Assembly (NCBI GenBank): GCA_029233925.1
Contig: JARGOX010000001.1
Location: forward strand, 124,001 to 188,000
Source: Rhizobiaceae bacterium
Lineage (GTDB): Bacteria > Pseudomonadota > Alphaproteobacteria > Rhizobiales > Rhizobiaceae
DNA length: 64,000 bases
Direction of reading: 5' to 3'
Shown: piece after piece, positions 1-9,473 of the stretch
How the letters are laid out: each line of letters opens with the position of its first letter
How positions within the stretch are numbered: the first letter of the stretch is position 1
Program-made: the position numbers and the translations under genes
The notes under the pieces: model-generated
What the model was told of the DNA's origin: nothing
What the model saw: the letters and a program-made list of their open reading frames with translations, nothing else
The model's database searches: none

Positions 1-370
1 AATCCAGCTGGCCATCACCCGGTTGAACCCCGGGATCCTGGCTACTGTCAGATTTCGCATCACTTCTAAAGCCACATTTATACTCATTACGCTTGTGTTC
101 TGGCCCACACATCATTTCAGAGCCAACTTAAGGAATGAATAAACGGAAAGGCCGATTGATCGCATTTGAGTGAAATTTCGGGATCGTCAGGCCAATCATG
201 CAGCCTGTCGATGAACATGGTTAATGCGAAGCAAACGCGCGCTGCAACACTATCTTCACGTATTTTGTTTCAAATAGGAATGAAAATGGAAAGCGGCCAG
301 CCTGACACCCAGACCGGTTAAATCGGCAACCGCAAATCTCTACCGCCATCAGCCCTGTTTGGAGTATTTG
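1..370. other. No gene recognised at left edge
   Basis: I see no convincing coding frame, RNA gene or repeat here. A minus-strand frame runs through this stretch and into the next gene, but it lacks a recognisable product and is antisense to the DUF5330 gene. The segment may hold the promoter of that gene or the tail of something that starts outside the window. Confidence 0.4.
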
Positions 371-676
371 ATGCGATTTCTGCTCAAGGCCGCGTTCTGG
401 TTTACAGTCGTCGTCCTGTTTCTTCCAAAGGATCCGGCCGATCTGACCGGCAGCCACAGAACGCCCCCGGCAGATGTTGACGTCAGCGAGGCCTACAATC
501 TGCTGCTCAACATCCAGAATATGTGTGCCGAACAGCCGGAAATCTGCCAGGCAGGCGCAGACGGTCTTGCAGCATTGAAGAACGGCACACAGGGAAGTGC
601 TGATGTCATTGCCAAAATTCTTGCGTTTCAATCCGGTTCGAACGGATCCGCGGATCGTGATCGCGACAGCAAATAG
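371..676 (+). CDS. DUF5330 domain protein (small membrane-anchored)
   Basis: About 101 residues. It begins MRFLLKAAFWFTVVVLF, one hydrophobic segment that should anchor or export the protein, followed by a soluble part with two cysteines (NMCAEQPEIC). This layout matches the DUF5330 family of Rhizobiales, whose function is unknown. I chose the ATG at 371 because a GGAG sits six bases upstream; the frame stays open to a TTG at 359, which has no ribosome site. Its position directly before sufE is a common Rhizobiales arrangement. Family assignment is from memory of the pattern, so moderately sure. Confidence 0.7.
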   Translation: MRFLLKAAFWFTVVVLFLPKDPADLTGSHRTPPADVDVSEAYNLLLNIQNMCAEQPEICQAGADGLAALKNGTQGSADVIAKILAFQSGSNGSADRDRDSK

Positions 677-691
677 TTCTGTTTTTTGGCC

Positions 692-903
692 GTGCTGTCT
701 TGTAGGAAAACCGCCAGGCACTTTTCCGGAAGCACATTTTTCTGGTTGTGCTGTCTTATCGGAAAACCGCTAGGCACTTTTCCGGAAGCACATTTTGCAG
801 GTCGTGCTGTCTTATCGGAAAACCGCTAGGCACTTTTCCGGAAGCACATTTGGCTGGTCGTGCTGTCTTGTCGGAAAACCGCTAGGCACTTTTCCGGAAG
901 CAC
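692..903. repeat. Four tandem 56-bp units with internal hairpins
   Basis: Units begin at 692, 748, 804 and 860, exactly 56 bp apart; the last is truncated. Each contains an imperfect palindrome: GTGCT...TCGGAAAA paired with TTTTCCG...AGCAC. The copies differ by only a few bases (the first is the most divergent). They lie between the DUF5330 gene and sufE. They could act as transcription attenuators or simply be an expanded palindromic repeat; the sequence does not tell which. Confidence 0.9.
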
Positions 904-1019
904 TCTATATCAAGGACAGATGGGCAGCACTTGTTTGATTGCGGCTGCAGACAAATATAGTCTGGTAGTCAGACTGAGCATGACCGGGTTGAAATCAAAA
1001 AAGCGGGCGACAGGATAGA

Positions 1020-1457
1020 ATGGCATCATTGCAGCAGATCGTTGATGATTTTGAGTTTCTGGATGATTGGGAAGATCGCTACCGATATGTCATCGAACTT
1101 GGACGCACGCTTGATGAAATGCCGGACAGTGAAAAGACCGATGCAAACAAGGTACAGGGATGCGTCAGCCAGGTCTGGCTCACCACACAGGTCGATATTG
1201 CCGATGCCGCCAATCCCAGGCTCAATTTCCTCGGCGATTCAGACGCCCATATTGTGCGCGGGCTTGTTGCCATCGTGCTGGCGGCCTGTTCGGGGAAATC
1301 CGCATCGGACATTCTGGCCTTTGATGAAAATGCCCTCTTCAAAAAGCTTGGGCTTGTTGAACACCTGACACCGCAAAGGGCCAATGGGTTGCGCGCCATG
1401 GTTGCCCGCATCAAGAGCGAAGCCGTCTCGGCAACGCATGAAGCATCCATTTCCTAG
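1020..1457 (+). CDS. sufE: Cysteine desulfuration protein SufE
   Basis: The 145-residue product matches SufE over its full length. SufE accepts persulfide sulfur from the cysteine desulfurase SufS and passes it on for Fe-S cluster assembly in the cytoplasm. The acceptor cysteine is visible as C48 in the motif VQGCVSQVW, and the N-terminal block IVDDFEFLDDWEDRYRYVIELG is the usual SufE start. No other suf genes are in the window, so this copy stands alone, as is common in Rhizobiales. Start at 1020 is the first ATG, with an A/G-rich stretch just upstream. Confidence 0.93.
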   Translation: MASLQQIVDDFEFLDDWEDRYRYVIELGRTLDEMPDSEKTDANKVQGCVSQVWLTTQVDIADAANPRLNFLGDSDAHIVRGLVAIVLAACSGKSASDILAFDENALFKKLGLVEHLTPQRANGLRAMVARIKSEAVSATHEASIS

Positions 1458-1609
1458 AACTGCACCTACGCCATCCAACTTTACACTCCCGATGCCAACG
1501 GTTGCGCCAACCACCTTGACATCTGATCATGCCCGCTTGATTTTTATTTAACTTTTGTGTTAATTAATCCGTCTGACGAGATAGGACCAGCCAGGGAGGT
1601 GGAGACACA

Positions 1610-1996
1610 ATGGGTGCGTTATTGGAAGGCGTAAACTGGATTGCAGTCGTGGTCGGGACGGTGGTTACATTTCTTGCCGGCTGGCTGTGGTATTCACCCA
1701 TTCTTTTCGGCCCCCGATGGGCACAGGGCGTTGGCGTCAAGATGGGCACGGCGGATGACATGCCCTTGGGCGCGATGGCCGGCCAGGTCCTCGGCCTGTT
1801 TCTGATGAGCTGGCTTGTCGGCGTAACGGCAGCGTCGAATGCGCTGATGACAATCATTCTGGCCGTTCTGGCTTTCACGGTTCTTGGTTATTCGGGCGGG
1901 ATGTTTCGCAAGAACAGCGCCTATGCCCGTGCAGCCGATGCCGGCTACTGGATCGTCAGCGCCCTCATCATGATTGCCTGCCAGGGCCTGTTGTAA
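1610..1996 (+). CDS. DUF1761 integral membrane protein
   Basis: 128 residues with about four hydrophobic helices. The block NWIAVVVGTVVTFLAGWLWYSP is typical of the N-terminus of DUF1761 proteins, which are small inner-membrane proteins of unknown role. A good ribosome site (GGAGG, about ten bases upstream) supports the ATG at 1610. It stands alone, downstream of sufE and convergent with mucR, and nothing in the neighbourhood suggests a substrate. Confidence 0.78.
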   Translation: MGALLEGVNWIAVVVGTVVTFLAGWLWYSPILFGPRWAQGVGVKMGTADDMPLGAMAGQVLGLFLMSWLVGVTAASNALMTIILAVLAFTVLGYSGGMFRKNSAYARAADAGYWIVSALIMIACQGLL

Positions 1997-2024
1997 CGTG
2001 CCTGTTGTAGAGGCGGTAAGCTGC

Positions 2025-2052
2025 AAAAGGGCACTGAATGATCAGCGCCCTT
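2025..2052 (-). terminator. Probable intrinsic terminator of mucR
   Basis: Read on the minus strand, AAGGGCGC pairs with GTGCCCTT across a ten-base loop and is followed by a short T run. It lies about 70 bases past the mucR stop and between two convergent genes, so it could serve both. Confidence 0.5.
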
Positions 2053-2119
2053 CGTGTCTATTGTCAAAATTGCTGTTGCTGAAATATGATTTCAATATCG
2101 CAAAAGAATACGAGGTTGT

Positions 2120-2542
2120 CTATTTGCCGCCCTTGCGCTTTTGACCCAGCCCCATTTCCTTGGCGAGTTTGGAACGTGCTTCCGCATAGGCTGGTGCCAC
2201 CATCGGGTAATCGGCCGGCAGGTTCCACTTCTCCCGGTACTCTTCAGGCGTCAGACCATGGTAGGTCATCAAGTGACGCTTCAGGGACTTGAACTTCATG
2301 CCATCCTCAAGACAGATGATATATTCCTGCTGTGTGGATTTACGCACCGACACCGCAGGCTTCTGCTTTTCGACTGGAGCCACAGCTTGTTTCGCTGTTG
2401 AACCCAGTGCGGAATGTACATTTGCTATCAGGCCCGGCAGATCGCTCGTCTGCACAACATTGTTGCTGACATAGGCAGCAACAACTTCTGCAGTCAGTTC
2501 TGCCAGCAGATCGGGTCGTGTATTTTCCAGTGTGTCATTCAT
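2120..2542 (-). CDS. mucR: MucR/Ros family zinc-finger transcriptional regulator
   Basis: 140 residues. The C-terminal half carries the Ros/MucR single zinc finger: [20 protein letters not shown], with one cysteine, one aspartate and two histidines as metal ligands, followed by the family block [25 protein letters not shown]. MucR proteins are global DNA-binding regulators in Rhizobiales, controlling exopolysaccharide, motility and cell-cycle genes. The preceding 258-bp upstream region (to 2800) is AT-rich and probably holds the promoter; MucR proteins often repress themselves at AT-rich sites, but I see no defined operator. Paralogues usually exist elsewhere in such genomes. Confidence 0.93.
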   Translation of the reverse strand: MNDTLENTRPDLLAELTAEVVAAYVSNNVVQTSDLPGLIANVHSALGSTAKQAVAPVEKQKPAVSVRKSTQQEYIICLEDGMKFKSLKRHLMTYHGLTPEEYREKWNLPADYPMVAPAYAEARSKLAKEMGLGQKRKGGK

Positions 2543-2800
2543 TTTTCGCGCCTCAAATATTCGCTAAAGTCGATACACCAAAAACCCCACAATTCTAGTG
2601 TTTTCAAATATTGAGCTTCCCCCAAGGAAACCCAGTTTATTGTCACCCCAACTGCTGATACCATTAAATCATTATATTTTAAACTAGAAATTTCATCAAT
2701 ATAGACGCGCACTTGTAGTGCAGCGCAATCTGCCCGCCCATTCTAACTGATTTTCAAGTCTAGGGTAGCATAAACATATACCAACTTCATGGCACAAGTA

Positions 2801-3157
2801 TTAACGCCCGGCATTATTATCCGGACCTGCGTCTTTTGGCATTTCATCCATCACAGACTGATCGGTTAACCGATAACCCATTGCATAGGATGCTTTGGCA
2901 AGCAGATGAGCTGAAATCGGTGCTGTCAAAAGAAAGAAAGCAACACCTGCAAGCGAACGCGTGAATATTCCGATGTCACCGGCCTGAATGCCAAGCGCGA
3001 TCAGCAGAACGCCAGACCCCAATGTCCCGGCTTTCGATGCCGCATGCATGCGGGTGTATATGTCAGGCAATCGGATCAGACCCAAAGCCGCAATCAGATT
3101 GAATGCGGCGCCGATCACGATCATTGCGGCAACCAGAAGTGTGACGACGTTACCCAC
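2801..3157 (-). CDS. mrpG: Mrp-type Na+(K+)/H+ antiporter subunit G
   Basis: Last gene of the mrp operon. From a GTG at 3157 the product is about 118 residues with three membrane helices and the MrpG motif [23 protein letters not shown] prefer this GTG because translation from the upstream ATG would add 18 residues that only reflect the overlapping mrpF frame; the GTG overlaps the mrpF stop by eight bases, typical of coupled genes. MrpG is a small subunit of the hetero-oligomeric Mrp antiporter in the inner membrane. Confidence 0.9.
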   Translation of the reverse strand: MGNVVTLLVAAMIVIGAAFNLIAALGLIRLPDIYTRMHAASKAGTLGSGVLLIALGIQAGDIGIFTRSLAGVAFFLLTAPISAHLLAKASYAMGYRLTDQSVMDEMPKDAGPDNNAGR

Positions 3158-3488
3158 CAATTTTCTCCCCGGTTGCAGCTTTGTTCTGATCCAGGTGACC
3201 CTCGCTGACAAAGCCGCGGGCCATCACAAACCGCGCAAAAGCCACGGTTGCAAGGAATCCGACAAGCCCAAGTGCGATCGCAATATCCACATAGAGCGCA
3301 AAACCCGTCTTGATGCCGATCACCGCTATGAACCCGATGGCTGTTGCCACAAGCATGTCCAGAGCCAGAATACGATCGGGCAATGTCGGGCCGCGAATAA
3401 CGCGGAACACGGTCAATGCCATCGCAAGAGACAAAAGAACCAGAGCAATAAACACTGCCCACTCCAAAATCATCTGGGCACTCATCAT
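3150..3488 (-). CDS. mrpF: Mrp-type antiporter subunit F
   Basis: 112 residues, three membrane helices, with the family core [20 protein letters not shown] followed by [20 protein letters not shown]. This is MrpF/PhaF/MnhF, a small subunit of the cation/proton antiporter. Its start overlaps the mrpE stop by four bases (ATGA) and its stop overlaps mrpG, so it is translated as part of one operon. The C-terminal tail after ARFVMARG is charged and probably cytoplasmic. Confidence 0.93.
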   Translation of the reverse strand: MMSAQMILEWAVFIALVLLSLAMALTVFRVIRGPTLPDRILALDMLVATAIGFIAVIGIKTGFALYVDIAIALGLVGFLATVAFARFVMARGFVSEGHLDQNKAATGEKIGG

Positions 3489-3958
3489 CGAAAGGCCTCC
3501 AATATTCGGCGTTCAAATCCGTCGGAGATATCCTTGCGCGTCGCGTCCGGGTCGGAGCAGTCGATGGCATGTATGTATAGATACTGACGGTCTTCGGACA
3601 CATCCACAGACAGGGTTCCGGGCGTGAGCGTTATCAGATTTGCCAGCAGTGTGATCTCGAAATCACGATCAACCTTCAGCCTGTAGGCAAATATGCCGGG
3701 CTTCAGGTTCATGTTCGGAGAAAGAACCATGATGGCCACCCGAACCGCTGACAAGACAAGCTCGTACAGGAACAGCCAGAGCAGCCTGATGATCCGATAG
3801 GCTCTGGGCAGGTAGCCAACAGATCCGACCTGCTGGCGAATGAGATAGAGCGTAAACACGCCCAGTATGAATCCGAAGGTAAAATTGAGAAGCCCAAAAT
3901 GCCCGGTTATGGCAGTCCAGGTCAGCGCCAGAAGGACGTTGATGAGGAACAGTTTCAT
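3485..3958 (-). CDS. mrpE: Mrp-type antiporter subunit E
   Basis: 157 residues. Two or three N-terminal membrane helices are followed by a soluble domain with the characteristic MrpE text [20 protein letters not shown] and YLYIHAIDC. MrpE is required for full activity of the Mrp complex. The gene overlaps mrpD by four bases upstream and mrpF by four downstream. Confidence 0.93.
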   Translation of the reverse strand: MKLFLINVLLALTWTAITGHFGLLNFTFGFILGVFTLYLIRQQVGSVGYLPRAYRIIRLLWLFLYELVLSAVRVAIMVLSPNMNLKPGIFAYRLKVDRDFEITLLANLITLTPGTLSVDVSEDRQYLYIHAIDCSDPDATRKDISDGFERRILEAFR

Positions 3959-5553
3959 TGTAATCCCCCCGTTGGAAATACCGATTTGATATATTCGGCA
4001 GGATTGAGCAATTGTTCAGAGGCGATCTGTGACAGTTCAAGCAATTTCTGCGGAAAAATACCGACCAGCACAACCAGCACCGTAAGCATCACCAGCGGCA
4101 GAAAATCGAGCAGCGGGCTCAGAGCAGGCGGCTGTGTGACCGCTGCGCCATTGCCACCCATGCTGGCCTCCTCTGGCGGCGCCGGGGCCGGCCGCCAATA
4201 GGCCAGCACCCACACCCGCCCAACGGCAATGGTGGTTAGAAAGCCTGTCAGCAAAATCGCCGCTGCAAGCCACCAGGCACCGACATCAAGTGATGCCTTC
4301 ACCATGAGCGCCTTTGGCCAGAAACCGGAAAATGGCGGCAATCCGGATACGGCGAAAAACAAGGCAAGCGTGATTCCCGCAAGCACCACGTGGGATTGGT
4401 AGATACCGCCAGGTTCAGCTATGGAGAAACTGCCGCTGGCGCGCGCGGCCATGCCGGAAGCCAGATAGAGCGCCGTCATGACAATCATTGAATGAACGGC
4501 ATAAAAGACCGTGGCCGCCACGCCTGCGGGGCTGGCCAGAGCGATGCCCGCGAGCATGACGCCAATCCCGGAAATCACCAGATAACCCAGCATTCGCCTG
4601 ACATCAGTCTGCGCCAACGCACCCATTGCGCCCAGAACCATGGTCGCAGCTGCAATGAGAGCAATGACCCAGCCCAGCAGATCGCGTTCTGCGGGAAACA
4701 GCATCAGGAGGACCCGAATGAGGGCATAGACACCGACCTTGGTCAAAAGACCGCCAAACAGCGCTGAAACGACCACACGCGGTGTGTGATAGGATGCAGG
4801 AAGCCAGAAGTTTGCCGGAAAGGCCGCCGCCTTCATGCCGAAGGCCAGCAGATACATGCTGACCAAAGTCACCATGGGAGCCTTGTCATCCATGGTCTGC
4901 GCCTTCAGGGCGATGTCGGCCATATTGAGTGTTCCGAAAATCCCGTACAGATATCCTGTCGCAATCAGGAACAGCGTCGTTGCCACCAGATTGAGGAATG
5001 CGTATTTCGTCGCGCCGTCAATCTGCCCGCGTTCGGATCCCAAAATCAGCAACCCGAATGAGGAAATGAGCAAAACTTCGAACCAGACATAGAGGTTGAA
5101 AATGTCACCCGTCAGAAATGCGCCGCTGACGCCCACCATCATCAGAAACAAAAAAGGATAGAAGCCGTATCGCCTGCCGCTGTCATTGACATCGCCGGCA
5201 CCGAAGATGCCGCCCGCCAGCGCTGCGATGCCGCCGGTCAGTGTCAGTAGCGCACCCAGAATGTCGACAGTGAAGGAAATGCCAAAAGGCGGCAGCCAGC
5301 GCCCCATGGTCATGGTCACAGTGCCGTTCATCCACACATGGGCAAGCAATGCGGCATCGACCAGAACCAGAGCAACAAGGCCCGGAATGGCAATGACCGG
5401 TTGAATTTGCGTATCCTTGCGCACCATCAGGAGCACGGCGCCAAGCACCATGCACAAGACCAGCGGAGCAACCACCAGCCAATCGGCCAAAGGCGAAGCT
5501 TGGGTGATCATTGCCGCGGACAGGTCAATCGTTGTCATTTCCGACGAGGCCAT
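3955..5553 (-). CDS. mrpD: Mrp-type antiporter subunit D (NuoM/N-like)
   Basis: 532 residues and about 14 predicted membrane helices. It belongs to the proton-conducting transporter family shared with complex I subunits NuoL/M/N: visible marks include the lysine/histidine-bearing core FGMKAAAFPANFWLPASYHTPRVVVSALFGGLLTKVGVYAL. MrpD is one of the two large ion-translocating subunits. An alternative start is the internal methionine at residue 6. The C-terminal part has a proline-rich loop (PAPAPPEEAS) between the last helices. Confidence 0.93.
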   Translation of the reverse strand: MASSEMTTIDLSAAMITQASPLADWLVVAPLVLCMVLGAVLLMVRKDTQIQPVIAIPGLVALVLVDAALLAHVWMNGTVTMTMGRWLPPFGISFTVDILGALLTLTGGIAALAGGIFGAGDVNDSGRRYGFYPFLFLMMVGVSGAFLTGDIFNLYVWFEVLLISSFGLLILGSERGQIDGATKYAFLNLVATTLFLIATGYLYGIFGTLNMADIALKAQTMDDKAPMVTLVSMYLLAFGMKAAAFPANFWLPASYHTPRVVVSALFGGLLTKVGVYALIRVLLMLFPAERDLLGWVIALIAAATMVLGAMGALAQTDVRRMLGYLVISGIGVMLAGIALASPAGVAATVFYAVHSMIVMTALYLASGMAARASGSFSIAEPGGIYQSHVVLAGITLALFFAVSGLPPFSGFWPKALMVKASLDVGAWWLAAAILLTGFLTTIAVGRVWVLAYWRPAPAPPEEASMGGNGAAVTQPPALSPLLDFLPLVMLTVLVVLVGIFPQKLLELSQIASEQLLNPAEYIKSVFPTGGLQ

Positions 5554-5571
5554 ATTATGCGTATCTTTCGT

Positions 5572-5949
5572 TCAATATCCCAGAGGCGGCAGGTCCTGGT
5601 TTTCAGGTTCGGCGAATCTCATCTCAACCGTGTCATCGGTTCCCAGCTCCTGATAAGCCCGGTAGGACAGCACCAGCAGAAATGCGAAAAACGAAAACGA
5701 GATCACAATGGCAGTCAGGATCAGCGCCTGTGGAAGCGGATTGGCAGTGAGCATTCCCGTCGTGGTCTCGTAACCGGTCAAAATTGGCGGAATTTCAAGC
5801 GTCAGCCGCCCGGACGTGAAAATCAGCAGATTGACCGCGTTGCCCAGAACCGCTGCCCCAAGCAACATCCGGATGATATGCTGGGACAGGAAAAGATAGA
5901 TGGCGACAGCGAAAAAGATGCCAACCAGCAATGTCATCAAGACTTCCAT
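5572..5949 (-). CDS. mrpC: Mrp-type antiporter subunit C (NuoK-like)
   Basis: 125 residues with three membrane helices, homologous to complex I NuoK. The stretch MLLGAAVLGNAVNLLIFTSG is diagnostic. The start codon shares one base with the mrpB stop, so the pair is translationally coupled. The tail after SYRAYQELGTDD is acidic and cytoplasmic. Confidence 0.93.
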   Translation of the reverse strand: MEVLMTLLVGIFFAVAIYLFLSQHIIRMLLGAAVLGNAVNLLIFTSGRLTLEIPPILTGYETTTGMLTANPLPQALILTAIVISFSFFAFLLVLSYRAYQELGTDDTVEMRFAEPENQDLPPLGY

Positions 5950-6368
5950 CAGCTGTTCGGCCTTTCTTCCAGAGCAAGCGCAATTGAGGTGATGGAGCCG
6001 ACCACCACGAGATAGACCCCGATATCGAACAGCATGACCGTTGAAACGGCAATGGAATCGCCAAACAACGGGATATCAAGCCACAGCCCGGTCATGAAGG
6101 GGACCTTGAAAAAGATGGACAGCATTCCCGCCGCAGTCGATGCAAGCAGGCCCGTGCCGGAAATGGCCATCGGGTGAAAGTGCAGCGCCCGACGCACCGG
6201 CGAAACCCCGCAGGCGATGCCGTAGATGGCAAAGGCCGAAGCGGCAATCAATCCGCCGATAAAGCCGCCGCCTGGCTCATTGTGGCCACGCAGCAATACA
6301 AAGATCGAAAAGAGAATCATCAGGCTGGCCAGGTAGGGCGCCACTGTACGGAAAATCAGAGTGCGCAT
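5949..6368 (-). CDS. mrpB: Mrp-type antiporter subunit B
   Basis: 139 residues and four membrane helices; contains the MrpB signature [28 protein letters not shown]. It follows mrpA after only three bases and overlaps mrpC by one. MrpB is a small membrane subunit of the Mrp antiporter. Confidence 0.93.
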   Translation of the reverse strand: MRTLIFRTVAPYLASLMILFSIFVLLRGHNEPGGGFIGGLIAASAFAIYGIACGVSPVRRALHFHPMAISGTGLLASTAAGMLSIFFKVPFMTGLWLDIPLFGDSIAVSTVMLFDIGVYLVVVGSITSIALALEERPNS

Positions 6369-6371
6369 GAT

Positions 6372-8741
6372 CTATAGCCTCTCATCTTCTTCGGCAGGAT
6401 CATTGGCCGCAATGGCATTTGCCGGGCGGGTGCGAATCCTGATCAGCGACAGGATTGCCAATCCGGCAACCATCACCACGGCAATCTCTCCCCAGGTGTC
6501 TGTTCCGCGGAAGTCGACCAGAATGACGTTGACGATGTTCGCACCATGGGCAATCGACAGGGAATAACGTGTGAAGAAATCCGACAGTGTCGTATCAAAT
6601 GGCAATTGTGTAACCTTGAGCAGCAACAGCACAAAAGCCGTTGCGCAGGCCAGGGAAATGATCGTGTCAAAGATCTTCTCTTTCAACGGACGGTGATCCG
6701 TCGGTGTCAATCGCAGGCGTGTCATGGCCAAGGCCAGAATGACCACGGATAATGTCTCCACCATGAACTGGGTAAAGGACAGATCCGGGGCGCCAAACAG
6801 CATGAAGAGAAGCGCCACTGCAAACCCCTGGATTCCGAGGGAAACAATCGCGGTAAGCCGATCCTTGGCGTAAAGCACGGAAAACAGCCCAACGGCGGCG
6901 ATCGCCATGATCACAGCCTCATAGCGCGATATGGTGTCGGGCCATTGCGGCATGGCTGGCCATTCATCAAACAACGCCATCGGCAACAGGATAGAAACAG
7001 CCACAAGGATAAAGATTACCTTCATGTAGAATTCCATCCGACCGGGCTGAATGAAATTCGTTACCCGAAAGGACAGACGAACCGTGCCACGAATGAACTG
7101 GTCAAATCCCTTGTCGGGGCCCCAACCGATCTTGTAGAGCGCATAGATCATGAGGGCGCGCAGGCGCGCAACATTGATGTATGCAAAAACACCAATGGCA
7201 ACCGTGATCAGCGAGAGTAAAAGCGGCATGCCGATATGCGGCACAAGCGAGATGTAAGCGGAAACAGGTTCACCCTCCACGGCACTGGCCATGGGGCTGG
7301 TGATCAGCCGATGGGTCATCGGTGAGAAGATAGCGGTCAGCAGGCTGGCTGTTGCCAAAAGCACCGGACCAAGCCACAGCAGCACCGGTCCTTCATGGAC
7401 ATTGCCCAATTTCAGTTTTCTGCGGCCAAGGAATGGTTTCAGGGCGACCACAAAACCAATGACGAACATCAAGGCATTGCCGACGATTGCCACAATCGTC
7501 AGCAGCCCTCCCCAGAAACTGACCTGCCACAGGCCGGCGTAAATCTCCTCCTTTGCCAAAAAGCCGAAGAATGGCGGCAATCCGGCCATGGAAATGGCCG
7601 AGGCCAGCGCCGCGGCAAAGGTGATGGGCATTGCGGTCATCAATCCGCCAAGTTTTGTGACGTCGCGGGTCCCGGCTTCGTGATCGATAATGCCCGCAAC
7701 CATGAAAAGCGCACCCTTGAAAAGACAATGCGCCACCAGATAAAGCACAGCACCTTCGATTGCCTTTTCCGTCCCGAAACCGGTCAGCATCACCAGCAGC
7801 CCCAATGACGATACGGTTGTATAGGCGAGCATCAGTTTGAGGTCTGTCTGTCGTATCGCCAGCAAGGTTCCGACAATCAGTGTGGTGCCGCCAAACAAAG
7901 GCAGCACAATATGCCAGGCCATGGTGTCGCCCAATACCGGGTTGAGCCGCATCAGCAGATAGACACCGGCCTTTACCATGGTGGCGGAATGCAAATAGGC
8001 AGAAACCGGAGTTGGCGCCTCCATGGCGTTTGGCAGCCAGAAATGCATCGGAAACTGCGCAGATTTGGTAAAGGCACCGCCCAGAACAAGCACAAATATG
8101 GCAATGTAGTAGGGGCTGTCGGCCAGCAGACTGCCCGAACGAAGCAGCAGGGACATTTCGGAATAGCCGGTCACATTCCAGATCAACAGCAAACCGGCCA
8201 GGAGGAACAGGCCGCCGCCGCCTGTGACAACAAGCGCCTGAAGTGCCGCGCGCCGTGATGCTTCGCGCTTGTTGTCGAAACCAATCAACAGGAAGGAGGT
8301 GATGGAGGTCAATTCCCAGAAGATGAAGAACATCAGGAAACTGTCCGACATCACAAGGCCGAGCATGGAGCCCATGAACATCAGGATAAACGAGAAGAAC
8401 CGACCCAATTGCGCATGGCCTTTGAGGTATCCGCCGGAATAAAGCACGATCAACGTGCCAATGCCGGTGATCAGCAGGGCGAATGTCAAAGACAGCCCGT
8501 CAATGTACCAGGAAAAGTTGACCTTGAGAGCGGGAACCCATTGGTAACCGCCGGTCACCACCTCACCAGCGGAGATTTCGGCAAGGAAACCGCTGAAATG
8601 CCAACAAATGGCAGCCGGAACGAGAGCCAGTATCCAGGCAGCATTGTGCTTGAGAAGCCGCGTCAGTGCTGGTGCGAACAATGCCGCAATAAACGGCAGC
8701 AGCAAGACAGCAAATGTCGTGCTGGGCATAAAGGAGTTCAT
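6372..8741 (-). CDS. mrpA: Mrp-type antiporter subunit A (NuoL-like, large)
   Basis: About 789 residues. The N-terminal two thirds is NuoL-like (SFLLIGFDNKREASRRAALQ; FPMHFWLPNAMEAPTPVSAYLHSATMVKAGVYL), and the last third has the MrpA C-terminal domain (DUF4040 region, FGAPDLSFTQFMVETLSVV). First gene of the mrpABCDEFG operon, which exports Na+ or K+ in exchange for protons and supports pH and salt tolerance; the rhizobial orthologue is called pha. I place the start at the ATG at 8741 (MNSFMPSTTF), which has a GGGAGAG ribosome site; an ATG 23 codons upstream lacks one. Confidence 0.93.
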   Translation of the reverse strand: MNSFMPSTTFAVLLLPFIAALFAPALTRLLKHNAAWILALVPAAICWHFSGFLAEISAGEVVTGGYQWVPALKVNFSWYIDGLSLTFALLITGIGTLIVLYSGGYLKGHAQLGRFFSFILMFMGSMLGLVMSDSFLMFFIFWELTSITSFLLIGFDNKREASRRAALQALVVTGGGGLFLLAGLLLIWNVTGYSEMSLLLRSGSLLADSPYYIAIFVLVLGGAFTKSAQFPMHFWLPNAMEAPTPVSAYLHSATMVKAGVYLLMRLNPVLGDTMAWHIVLPLFGGTTLIVGTLLAIRQTDLKLMLAYTTVSSLGLLVMLTGFGTEKAIEGAVLYLVAHCLFKGALFMVAGIIDHEAGTRDVTKLGGLMTAMPITFAAALASAISMAGLPPFFGFLAKEEIYAGLWQVSFWGGLLTIVAIVGNALMFVIGFVVALKPFLGRRKLKLGNVHEGPVLLWLGPVLLATASLLTAIFSPMTHRLITSPMASAVEGEPVSAYISLVPHIGMPLLLSLITVAIGVFAYINVARLRALMIYALYKIGWGPDKGFDQFIRGTVRLSFRVTNFIQPGRMEFYMKVIFILVAVSILLPMALFDEWPAMPQWPDTISRYEAVIMAIAAVGLFSVLYAKDRLTAIVSLGIQGFAVALLFMLFGAPDLSFTQFMVETLSVVILALAMTRLRLTPTDHRPLKEKIFDTIISLACATAFVLLLLKVTQLPFDTTLSDFFTRYSLSIAHGANIVNVILVDFRGTDTWGEIAVVMVAGLAILSLIRIRTRPANAIAANDPAEEDERL

Positions 8742-8917
8742 ACTCTCTCCCGGACGGAATTTCCTTGCAAGATTGAGTGCGAATTTAGGGGCACACATGC
8801 CCGACGGCAAGGCCTATCCAGTCCGATTTGGAGATGCATCGGTGTTTTACCCTGATTTGATCGCATGTTTATTGCACGACCGCCCCGTCGCGCTTACATA
8901 TCGGACAATTACACCAA

Positions 8918-8968
8918 CCTTGGCACCCGAGCCTTGGCACCTGAACCTTGGCACAGGGGCCATGGCAC
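8918..8968. repeat. Four 14-bp-period copies of a 9-mer
   Basis: CCTTGGCAC recurs at 8918, 8932 and 8946 and as CCATGGCAC at 8960, exactly 14 bp apart, with a further partial CCTTGGC at about 8973. The copies lie between the divergent mrpA and msrB genes, so they could be regulator half-sites or a microsatellite-like duplication. Confidence 0.8.
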
Positions 8969-8993
8969 AAGACCCTTGGCAGGAGAGCATACG

Positions 8994-9419
8994 ATGACTG
9001 ACAGCAAAACATCAGCCAAACACAAGACCGATGCCGAATGGCGCGCACAACTGACGCCAGAACAGTATAACGTCATGCGGAAGGGCGGTACCGAGCGGGC
9101 TTTTACCGGCCCCAATTGGGATACCAAGGAAGCAGGTCTTTACCAATGTGCCGGCTGCGGAAAGCCGCTTTTCCGTTCCGAAACAAAATTTGATTCGGGC
9201 ACCGGCTGGCCAAGCTTTTACGCGCCCGTTGATGCAGATGCGGTGACGGACCACAAGGATCGCAAATTGTTCATGACGCGCATTGAAACCCGATGCGCCG
9301 ATTGTGAAGCCCATCTCGGCCACGTTTTCAATGACGGACCGCAGCCAACCGGACTGCGCTACTGCATGAACGGAACGGCCCTTTCCTTCATACCGGATGA
9401 AGAAAAAGACCAGAACTGA
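8994..9419 (+). CDS. msrB: Peptide-methionine (R)-S-oxide reductase MsrB
   Basis: About 141 residues. MsrB repairs methionine-R-sulfoxide in proteins. Both structural zinc pairs are present (CAGCGKP and CADCEAH), as are the family motifs GTGWPSFY and [18 protein letters not shown], the last carrying the catalytic cysteine. The ATG at 8994 has an AGGAG site seven bases upstream; the frame extends further up but through the 14-bp repeats. It is a single gene, not fused to msrA. Confidence 0.95.
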   Translation: MTDSKTSAKHKTDAEWRAQLTPEQYNVMRKGGTERAFTGPNWDTKEAGLYQCAGCGKPLFRSETKFDSGTGWPSFYAPVDADAVTDHKDRKLFMTRIETRCADCEAHLGHVFNDGPQPTGLRYCMNGTALSFIPDEEKDQN

Positions 9420-9473
9420 ACCGGATTTTGCCTGTAGCCGTTCCCTGACACCAGATTTGACGCAATGGATGCG

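Noticed and set aside
221-721. A 166-codon minus-strand frame at the left edge
   Set aside because: Antisense to the DUF5330 gene, which has a membrane helix, family pattern and ribosome site; the minus frame runs into the 56-bp repeats.
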